A stretch of DNA of 64,000 nt from Planoprotostelium fungivorum (taxonomy: Eukaryota > Evosea > Variosea > Cavosteliida > Cavosteliaceae): positions 1 through 64,000 of the forward strand of contig MDYQ01000137.1 of assembly GCA_003024175.1 (NCBI GenBank), written 5' to 3'. The translations under genes were made by a program, and so were the position numbers. Position 1 is the stretch's first letter. Every line of letters starts with the position of its first letter. The notes beneath the pieces were generated by a model. That model saw only the letters and a program-made list of their open reading frames with translations. It did no database searches and had not been told where the DNA came from. Below, piece by piece: positions 55,051 to 64,000 of the stretch.

Positions 55051-56308
55051 ATGAGCCAACAGAGAGAGAAGGTAGCCATCATCGGTGGTGGAAGTTTTGG
55101 AACAGCTGTTGCGAAGATCATAGGACAGAACGTACTCCTTCATGACGACATCTTTGAGCCCGAGGTGAGCGTCCACCATGAAGCACCTCTCGTAGAGCCT
55201 AACTCTCTCAGGTTCTCCTCAGAATGACTGACTCAACGTACAATGGAGAGAAATTGATTGAGGTGAAGTCTTTCTCTGTACGTGTTCATCTTCTCATCGT
55301 CAACAGATCTTCAACCGAACCCACGAAAACCCCAAGTACCAGCCAGGCATCACTTTACCCTCGAACATCATCGCCACATCAGACTTGGAAGAGACCGTCA
55401 AGGATGCCACTATTCTCGTCTTTGTACTCCCTCACCAATTCCTCGAGGACACTTGTTACAAGATGAAGCAATTCTTGAAGGAGGGAACCAAGGCCATATC
55501 TTTGGTCAAGGTGATCAGAACATGACCATCATCGTGGTGCTGACGTGAAGCCAGGGAGTCAACTTGAACCAAGAAGGTCCCGTTCTGCTATCCACCACGA
55601 TCGTCGACATACTGGGTATCGACGTCTCCGTTCTGATGGGAGCCAACATCGCATCCGAAATCGCCAAAGATCAATTCTCAGAGGCCACCATTGGATACAC
55701 CAACGAAGACAACGCCAACCTCTTCGTCACTCTCTTCCACACTCCCAAGTTCATGTGCACTCCCATCAATGACGTACCGGGCGTCGAGCTCTGTGGTGCT
55801 TTGAAGAACGTCATCGCCATCGCCGCCGGTTTCTCTGATGGCTTGGGGTGAGTTCTCATTCTTATCGTCCCCTTCTCATTCGATTTAGTTTGCCCGGCAA
55901 CTCGAAGGCTGCCATCTTAAGAATCGGTCTGCTGGAGATGAAGAAATTTGCTCAACACTTCTTCCCCGAAGTGAAAACAGATACTTTCTTCGAGTCGTGT
56001 GGTATCGCAGACTTGTACGTGACCTGCACCGAGGGAAGAAACAGAAAGTGCGCCGAGGCCTTTGCAAAGACGGGAAAATCATTCAAGGAGCTGGAGGCTG
56101 AGATGCTCAACGGACAACTCCTTCAGGGTACAGGAACGACCGAGGAGGTGTACAAAGTGCTGGACAACATGAACATGACGAAAGAGTGAGTGGAAGAGGA
56201 AAGAAGTGTGCTGATGATCTCAGATTCCCACTGATGAGCGCCGTTCACGACATTGCGTTCGAGGGGAAGCCCGTGACCGAGTTAGTCTCTTCTCTGGAAG
56301 TCAACTGA
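55051..56308 (+). CDS. GPD1: NAD-dependent glycerol-3-phosphate dehydrogenase (cytosolic type)
   Basis: ATG 55051: [20 protein letters not shown] carries the GxGxxG NAD site. Then [60 protein letters not shown], and [20 protein letters not shown] with the catalytic Lys region. [20 protein letters not shown] (catalytic Lys in ALKN) and [20 protein letters not shown] follow, then [14 protein letters not shown] and [17 protein letters not shown]. It converts dihydroxyacetone phosphate to glycerol-3-phosphate for lipid and redox needs. Introns lie at about 55164-55223, 55263-55306, 55510-55556, 55849-55889 and 56187-56221; the first is the least certain. Confidence 0.95.
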
Positions 56309-56358
56309 GGCTCACTTTGTATTACATTGATAAATTAAATTTTGTGCGAAATCTTTCT

Positions 56359-59300
56359 TTAATTCGCATAGAACGGTATGAAGTCTTCCTTCTCTTTGAT
56401 CCCCTGCTCTCTCGTCCTCTTGACGAATTCGAGCAAAAGATCTCTCTTGTCTCTTCTTCCCTTCTTCTCGCAAAACTGGGCGTATACCTCCGCCGCCTCC
56501 ACGACTAATTCGTCTCTTCTCTTCTTGTACTTCTCAGTCACTGTGACCATCAGTCTCGACATGATGATGATGATGATGTTGGTGATGAGATGACTCACTC
56601 ATGTCTATGGTGATGTTGAAGTAGATCGATATTCGTACGAAGGCAAAATCGTCGATGACATCCCAATCCGATAATTTGGCCATCTCGATCTGAGCCGTGG
56701 CCCACGATAACAGATAGAGAGGTGAAGCCATATTCGTCACTGTTACCTCTCAGACTCTCCGTCAGACTCCCTCACCTGAAGCTTTCCTCAGGTTCTGCAC
56801 GGCGAGGACCGCCTGGCGTAATAGAGAATCCTTCAGCAAAACGAGATCTTTCCCCTGCTCGATGGCCTTCTCCCTCTTCCTCTCGTTTCTGAGCAGGGAG
56901 AGCATTCCCATGGAGAAGTAGATGTCTGATCTCTGTTTGACTACGGCGGAGAGACTCCTGATGTCCGCAGGAACGAAGCGGAAGTTCTTCAGATCTCCCA
57001 ATTGAACGAATCGATCCATCGTTTGATATTCCAGCTGTTGTTCGTTCATTCATTATCAATCGATAGTAACCTTTCAATTCGAAACGTAAGAAAGAAGGAA
57101 AATAGACTGACCTCTATACCGGAATACTTCGTAAAAAAATTGATGACGAGTCGGATGTCGGCATATGTGGTGATGTCGAACGTGTCTATCTGTTCCTTCG
57201 ATAGATCAAACTATGGTGGATCAGTCTCGTTCTTTCATCATTCACTCACCCAGAACCAATCCACCAGCTGTCGACACAAATCACGTGACCAGTACGTCTT
57301 ACTGTTGGCCGTACCTCCTATCAATTCGTTCATGAACCTGACCACCACACTCTTGAAGTCTGAAACGATTCATTCTCTCGTGTGCATCCATTTTTTCACC
57401 TTCTTCTGATGGGGCTTGGACTTGTCTCATCTTCAACCGAAGGATCTCCCTCAACTCTGATTTAGCACATCTGGCGATGCATCCTGACCGAACAATCTTC
57501 TTCAACATCTGATCCTCACTGAGGTCCTCCAGTAGTCCGTTGTATCGGAAATTGATGCCCAAGATGTGAGTGAAGGCATTCACAAAGTTTGTCGTGTCGA
57601 TGGCCTCACGATCGAATTCTAAATAGTCAGGTCAAACGTTTCTTACAAAGAAAGACATTCAACACCACGTGGAGACGAAAGACATTCAACACCACGTGGA
57701 GACGAAAGACATTCAACACCACGTGGAGACGAAAGACTCACTCGAAGAGATCATTCTGGACCAGATGTGAGGTAAGAAATTAGCGTATTGATGGAGCTCT
57801 TGCATGGACATCGTCAACAGTTTCTTCGTGGCCGCTCGAACTTCATCGTTCATCTCATTCTTATTTTCTCCCGTATTCCACCTGTTCATCATCATTCATC
57901 ATGATAACAATCTATCGCACCGAGTGAACGCATCACTACAGAGGGAGACTTTGTGTTTGGCCAAGAATTCTGGTCTAAGTAATTCATAGAAGACACTGCG
58001 AGGTCTCGGGTGGAGGCGTGTCGCCGGATCGGCTGGGGGTAACAATCGACTGAAATCTATTCTCTCTCACTCTCCCCTCTCTCTCATCCACTCACCCACG
58101 ATATACATTCGTCCATCCTATTCTTCCTTCAGATTTGACATGGTGATGTTACAGAGTATGAGGTGGAATAGAACAAAGAGATGAAGGGAGATGACTCACA
58201 TGTCCTCTGTGTCCTTCGATGTCACCGGGTCCGTAGATCATCTTTGAATCACCGGGTGTGTGACCTGTCATGTGTCCCCTGATGTAGAGACGCTCAGCCA
58301 CCGTTCTCATCTTCTCCCTCAATTCTTCATCTTCGTCGTGAACTGTTTCTCCTCCGTCATCCGATCCGTATCTCAACGTGGTCTGTCCCTCGTCACTCTT
58401 TCAACGTTTCACCTAGTTGGTTCTACCTTGTCGATGGGTAATACGGGCATGGCTACCACTCTGAAACCGAGATAATCCACGAGAGCCATCATGGGATAGA
58501 ACAGTCCTTCGATGTAGGTGGAAGAGTGGGCTTCCAATCCTCTCATCTCGTTCTTCGCCGCTTTACTCGCTGCTCTGTGAGGATTCAGCATCGATACCAT
58601 CGATGGAGTTGTCTGTGGTATGTACAGAGGAGATGATCGACCCACCTGTGGTCCGGTTTGGGACCGCCGTACATCCATAATGGAGGGTATTCCACCAACA
58701 GTATGTCGAAGGCGAATTTATACATGATGTTCTGTACCCTATCTCCTTCAATTCACTACGCAGGAGAAGACATTTCACCTGTATTTCACACCACCGGCCA
58801 CACCTCCCACATCTACTCTACATCAATACTTCACGATATTTCGAATGGAGATCAGATTACCTATCGGTTTGATCGTCTTTCGATGCAGAGGCAGTTCATA
58901 TTCACTGATGATGATCTTAGCGTAGATGGTGGCCGTGTTGACTTCCTTCAATCAGTACACAGAGACGAAGATCACTCACCAAACTGTTGAGAGACAGCAT
59001 TCAATTTGGATAAAGTCTGACCCCGCTTCTGAAGAGTGCTCATCTGCGTGTCATCCGATGCGTTCATCTTGACAAATTGTCCGTACCACGTCTGTTCCTC
59101 TCAGTCTCCCTCTTCTCTTCCTTATTACCTGATATTCTTCGTTCCAATCTCTATACACGTTCTCTCTCTTCTCTTCTGTCGTTGTCATCTCGTTCTTCTC
59201 GTGTAGGGACAACTGATGGTGGTGAGTGATGGTGAGATGTCCACTTCGTGATCACCTTGTCCTTCACGGTGTGTCTTTCCTTCTTCTTCTCTCGCCTCAC

Positions 59301-59845
59301 CCTCGATGGTGTGCCCTCCTCTTCAGTCATCGACAGTTCTGGGTCTTCGAGATCGTAGGCTGGATCATTCGAGCTGCTCGTGTATTCAGAGAGGTGATAA
59401 CTTGAGTCTGAATCCGGTTCGTCTCCTACTGGTCAGCCGAGAAGACGAAGAGATGACTCACATGGAGTAGACTTTGATGGATGATAGATGGGGTCGTCCG
59501 TGTATAGTCCAACATCTGTTCTCTCCTCTAATGGATCTGATTCGATGGTATTGTTACTGAGTTGGGTAGATCGATTCTGCGGGTTTGATCAATAGTGAAC
59601 AGATGCGTTGTGATTGATCACATCATTACTCAGGAGATAGCATCTTGGGTCTAGATATTTCGATTTTGAGCTTGCAATGGAAGGGGTGAGGAAAGGATGA
59701 TCGATCTTTTCATGTATGCTAAGCCGATCTAACAGATATTGTATCAATTCTGTCTGTGTTCGATGTCATCTCTCTGTTTCGCGAATTCGTATACTAACTT
59801 GCTGTTCGTATGACAAAACTGATCGTGTCGCCCATTTGAAGTCAT
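56359..59845 (-). CDS. CLU-domain protein (distant relative of clustered-mitochondria protein)
   Basis: Read leftward: an acidic Ser-rich N-terminus, LSLHEKNEMTTTEEKRENVY, TATIYAKIIISEYELPLH, ILLVEYPPLWMYGGPKPDHR, then the CLU core GMRG-type segment TYIEGLFYPMMALVDYLGFR. DGRMYIV and DFSRLLPPADPAT follow, then RPRSVFYELLRPEFLAKHKV and LCSDAFTR, matching the CLU block that ends in LRPE. The next part, NAFTHILGINFRYNGLLEDL with SELREILR, matches the CLU helical extension (compare GINxRYLG). The C-terminus is helical, TPR-like, ending DFIPFYAN. CLU proteins bind mRNAs or act at mitochondria; this one looks shorter than CluA. Start 59845 is tentative, as the frame runs further upstream toward 60165. 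The intron 57622-57740 is an expanded 27-bp repeat. Confidence 0.75.
57650..57730. repeat. Three perfect 27-bp tandem repeats inside an intron
   Basis: Units begin GAAAGACATTCAACACCACG, cover 57650-57676, 57677-57703 and 57704-57730 without change, and sit in an intron of the CLU-domain gene, roughly trebling its length. Each unit carries a CCACGTGG E-box palindrome. Confidence 0.9.
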
Positions 59846-60214
59846 TCTTTCTCGGATCTCCTTCAAGCCCTGCGGCTGTTGATTCGTTCTGTACGTTTGA
59901 TGATTCTGTGGAAGTGAGGTACCTGAGAAGTTCAATCTGATGAAGTTGCCAACCGATGTGGTCACCAGTGTACCGATGATCGTGACGGGTGTTCGTTCGG
60001 TTGCTCTCTCAGAGGAGATCCTAACATGGGCCGTTTCTTTTGTGCGATTTTTATATAGTGCCAGTAAAAGGGTGGAAAATAATCCGTTAATTCTTCCTTA
60101 CTGTGGCTCCTAAACCCTTGTGCTGGACATCGCACAAACACAGTGGTTGATGTAGGTATGGACATCCGGTGAAGAAGCGAGAGAGAATCGAATGGAAGAT
60201 GAAATCGAGACTAT
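59846..60214. promoter_or_regulatory. Upstream region of the CLU-domain gene with TATA-like box
   Basis: Between the Nup160 stop and the chosen CLU start. On the minus strand TATATAAAAA lies at 60048-60057. An open frame from ATG 60165 (MSIPTSTTVFVRCPAQGF) begins only about 50 bp from the Nup160 stop, so I treat it as leader, not protein, but an N-terminal extension is possible. Confidence 0.45.
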
Positions 60215-63200
60215 TTATTTGAGCGGCTTTTGGACCAGAGAGTAGTACCCGTTCAGATCACTCGACAGATCCTTCTCCATGTCTTCAAACTCCTCCCTCG
60301 TCTTCTTTCCAAAGGTGGCCTCCGTGTTCAACACCAACTTGAAGCCGTTGAGAACATCTTGGATGAGTCTGTGGGGCACCCACACAGCACCGTTTCCCTT
60401 CTTCTCCTCTAATTGTTTCTGTCCTCTCTCAGCCCTCTACGCTTCATGCATCATCTCACCCTGGCTTGATACAGAATCAACCTTGCCGATCGTGCGGCCT
60501 CATCGATGAGACCGTACTGCATGTAGAGTCGAACCAGGCCCTCCGTGTAGTTGTTCTTCTCGATGAACTTGGTCAACCAGCCCGGGAGCTTTGTCTCTGC
60601 GTCCCTCTGTAACATTCTGTCTGCCACGTAGAGGTGATACTCTAATCCTTCCGTTCGATCTTTCAGAGAGCGCAGCAGTCGGTTCAGCTCTTCGCAGTAC
60701 TTTTTCGTCTCATAGGCTCTGTTTTCATGTCAATGGACGTCATCCTCTTCACGTGAAAGGTGGTGATGAAATGTTCATGGTGATATGATGTCATCATCTA
60801 ACATGATCCACCAACAGCATGATGATGTGATGGAATGAGTCGACTCACTCGAAGGTATCGTAATACTTGAAGACGAGGAGAGAGAAGACCGGATGCAATT
60901 TGATCCCAAAGGCACGTCCCAGAGTCACCGCAGCATCAAATAGATTGGACGAGGCGAGATCCGTCATGAGAAGAAGGGGATCCTGTGACACTTGGTACCT
61001 CTGATCCTTCATCAACAGCTGCTCGATGGCTCGGACCAAGATCATCTGCTTCTGAATGGCATCCAACTCCACGTTCTCTACCTCATCTCCCATGCTCTGT
61101 TCGATTCAGTCGAGTCGATCTACAACGCACACCTCTTCTTCCATGGCGTCTCGTGCGTCGTGAGGGAAGGCACTGATGACTTCGGGGCGGATGTAAGAGA
61201 TGTACTGGAAATCTGGACTGACGAGTTGTAGTGCGCTGATGCATACGGCGTAACTGTATCCCTGCTGTTGAATCGAAGGCAAGGTGGTGCCCGACGCTTG
61301 CCTCGACAGACGATTGGCATAGTTGTACATGGCCGTGGCCGCTGTTCCATTCAGCTTCACCTTCTCACTTGTATTCACCTTGTCGATAGTTGGATCTAGA
61401 CATGTGGAATGCGTAGAGGATCTGAGAGTAGTTGGGGCTGTTGGCCTGATCCTTCTCCGCGTTGCTCTCCAGCACTCGCTTGACTCTCTCTTGCAGACCC
61501 ACGAAGGGATATTGTGTCAACCTGTAGAGATGAATGGGTGTGACGTAGAGAGATCCACCTCTTGAATTCACCCTCTTTGCAGAGAGCGATGACGAATATG
61601 GGGAGGTTCTTGTTGAGCCAATCACCATTGTGCGTGTTGGCACAGATGGCATCGTAAGCACCCTTCCAGTTCTTGTTGTTCAGGTGACAGTTGAACACGG
61701 AATCCCACCGGTGGAACGTAAACTTTCTCACGGTGCTCTCTGCATCGTCCACCTGTTTCGAATTCAGATGGAGAAATTCAACGGTGGAGACATCTCACCA
61801 TGGATGGGAACGGAGTACAAGTGGCTCGTTGTATAGCGTATCGATCGAAGAGAGCGGATAGGTCCATCTTGTTGACCTGATGAAGCTGTCAGCAAGAGTT
61901 GACGTGGTGCTTGTGATCACCCCCGCGAGCAGTCTGGCGACGGCAGCGAAATATCGTACGGCATTATCCAGCGGTTCATCGAAGGGAGAGGAGATGTACT
62001 GCATGAGTAATTCTCCCTCGTCGAACGTACCCAGAGGTTGACTCTCTACAACCAGTCACGTCCGTTTCATCTCGACGAGAATATCTCACCGTAACGAGCA
62101 CCGATCTGGTGGAAGAGATCCAAGGCAGATTGGGTGTTCTTCTCTTCGGTGTCGGGTGAAGAGTGGGCGAGATGCAAGAGGGAGACACCGTGGAGGTGTA
62201 AGGAGAGAGGTCGCTTGTTCTTCTGAAGGGATAAGAAATCAGCCAGAGCATCCCACTGTTGTCTCGCGCTCATCATCACCGCCAGAAAAGACGCGTTCGG
62301 TTCATCGCTGACGAGAGTGAAGGAGAGAAGGATAGGAATGTCAGTGGATGTGGTAGAGGATACGATGAAGAGAGGAAGGCTCTCTTGACTTGATGGAGCA
62401 GTGGCCACAGGTCTTCTTCTTGGAATCGATCAGACACGCAGCGATAGAACGTCTGTGCCGTGGAAGCTGTCCCCCTTCAGTCTCTTCACCGTAATTTCAC
62501 TCACGCTTGTCCTTGGTCAAATCGAAAGAAGAGACGAGCTTCTTGATCGAAACGGATTGAACCAAGAGGGAGCTGACTCTGGGCAAGAGAGATCCAAGCA
62601 GGACGTCGATCTTCTCCCCGTCTAAACCTGATTTCGTTCTCGTGGCGTAGAGGAGGTACAAGGCCACGGAGATGTCCCTCAGTATTCCGTATCTCTCGTA
62701 CACTTGATCGCGAATGCTCTGCGCGGCGAGCACCTCGCTAAAGTGTCCAGCGTAGGGGCTCTGACGACTGCGGTGAGAATCGTGCATGAAGGAAGAGAGA
62801 GTGAGGGGGTCGGACCCCTGGGACTGTTGGACCAAGTCATCGATGATGTGGGAGATGACGGTGATGGGCTCGCGGATGCTGTGGAATTTGGCGTGGAATT
62901 CACTGATGATCGATTCTCTCTTGTCTTCCATCGTCCCCTCGTAGATGGGGCTGCTCTGGTTCCTACAAAAGTGAGTGATTTACGTTCGTATCGTGAGAGG
63001 AAGAGATGAAGACGTAGATGAACGCACTGAACAGTGGATGTCGTGAGATGTTGGATGAGCTGGTTGCTGGCATCGAAAGTGGATGAATTGTACAACTCTT
63101 GATCGTAGAGGGACATCCTCTTTCCGATACCTCTCCTGCACACAAAGTCGACCGTTCTCATCAGTTCTTCTCTGTCTTCCTTCTCCCTCACTGCTCTCGT

Positions 63201-64000
63201 CATCTCTCATGCATTTCCATCGATCTCACCTGACATGAGATCGTCTTCTCTCTGGTTGTTCGATTTCAATGCACTGTGTAATGTCTCCAATGCATCCATG
63301 GGTCGCAAGATAGATAATCCCCCCTACATTCAACGTCACTCTGTGGAAATGATGAAAGAGGATCTCACCTTCTTGACTACGGCAGTGAATGGAAGAGATC
63401 GATCCACGATGAGTCCACAGACGGAAGAGGGTTGGTTGAGGAAATGAGTGCAGATCTGTAAGAACACTTCGTACTCTTGGTACATCTTCCTCGCCCTCTC
63501 TGCGGCCCTCGCTTCGTCCGTCTCTTCGGCCCTCTGTCCCGAGGATTCCGTTGAAGATACCTACTCTGTCACTCTCTCCTCTCCTCTCCCTCTCACCTTC
63601 TCTCGTATGGCCTTGATGATTTCTACCCTCACCGATTCACCACGGATCGGTCGAGCGGAATTCTTGTACTTCTGCAGTGCCTCTCTCAGTATAGAATTGG
63701 GAATGCGATCGGGATCGAGCAGCTTGTGGCAGAGGATGTCCTCGATGTCTCCAGAGAGGACGATGTCGTCCAAGAGGGTGTTCATCGGCTCGTAGAAGGT
63801 CTCGTACCATCTGTCCGACTGGATAGTCGCGTGATTGAGACCGTGAGAAGTATTGGAGCGGATGTATTTGACTCGGTAGCCCTTCTTGTCTTTCCATAGA
63901 CCCCACAGTGTGCTCTCGTCTCTCTGGAGATCCAATAACTCACCCTGGAAAAGTCAATTCTCTGTGCCGAACCGTTCGATTGTACCTGGTGAACGCAGAC
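60215..64000 (-). CDS. NUP160: Nucleoporin Nup160/Nup120, C-terminal part (5' end beyond the window)
   Basis: Helical-domain motifs run leftward from the right edge. Landmarks are WTYPLSSIDTLYNEP near 61850, FTFHRWDSVFNCHLNNKNWK near 61720 (compare the RWxxVF motif of Nup160) and YPFVGLQERVKRVLESNAEK near 61510. Then come NYSQILYAFHMSRSNYRQGE near 61410, YNYANRLSR, YAVCISALQLVSPDFQYISY, LMTDLASSNLFDAAVTLGRA near 60950 and an end FEDMEKDLSSDLNGYYSLVQKPLK at TAA 60215-60217. It is a scaffold member of the Y-complex of the nuclear pore. About a dozen introns are seen, two holding GTTGTAGA half sites (about 61121 and 62045). PolyA signal AATAAA (minus) overlaps the stop. Confidence 0.9.

Noticed and set aside
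57650-57730. CRISPR-like direct repeats
   Set aside because: Three contiguous identical units without spacers, inside an intron of a eukaryotic gene; a plain tandem repeat.
60029-60165. Separate small gene starting MSIPTSTTVF
   Set aside because: It starts about 50 bp after the Nup160 stop and overlaps a TATA-like box; more likely leader or promoter of the CLU-domain gene.

Overview
This is a compact, intron-dense eukaryotic nuclear segment. Most genes are cut by many introns of about 32-75 nt with GTGAG-type donors, and genes lie 30-500 bp apart. The content (clathrin, Nup160, Drp1-type dynamin, BolA, a CLU-domain protein, an RWD/CHY zinc-finger protein, an ABCA transporter and a GPS-bearing receptor kinase-like protein) suggests a free-living protist of the amoebozoan/opisthokont side. 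A protosteloid amoeba would fit, but I cannot prove the species. Base composition looks close to balanced and no tRNA, rRNA or CRISPR array was seen.

Layout. 1-4495: 3' two-thirds of clathrin heavy chain (+). 5588-8240: RWD plus CHY zinc-finger protein (-). It is divergent from a membrane-anchored THEM6-like hotdog thioesterase (8632-9531, +). 10.6-23.1 kb: a tandem array of intronless, signal-peptide and GPI-signal-bearing surface proteins (copies A-D). It is broken by a 1.9-kb piggyBac-like DNA transposon (12745-14639) and by a one-base assembly gap (n at 17162) flanked by a ~1-kb duplicated block that looks like an unmerged contig overlap. 23267-30623: full-size ABCA transporter (-). Then come a dual-specificity phosphatase, a Tra2/SR-like RRM protein, a small unknown protein, a GIT1-like MFS permease and a mitochondrial-type SDR.

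37591-42404 holds the most unusual gene. It encodes a receptor with a beta-helix/LRR ectodomain, a GPS motif, a transmembrane helix and a tyrosine-kinase-like domain in which both catalytic aspartates are replaced. Downstream are a DUF4336 protein, a GNAT, a Drp1-type dynamin with a strong mitochondrial presequence, a PAT-like acetyltransferase, a Spinster-type MFS carrier, a nucleotide-sugar transporter and a small MITE. These are followed by a 2OG-Fe(II) oxygenase, BolA, glycerol-3-phosphate dehydrogenase, a CLU-domain protein and the C-terminal part of Nup160, which runs off the right edge.

Two signals cut across genes. A 16-nt palindrome of the form TCTACA-N4-TGTAGA, or its half site TCTACAAC/GTTGTAGA, recurs in introns of unrelated genes, often with the 3' splice site inside the right arm. 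A GCCGATAA/TTATCGGC element recurs about 205-245 bp upstream of three surface genes. Exon boundaries were derived by eye from protein-family similarity; spans given for CDS entries run from first to last coding base and include introns.
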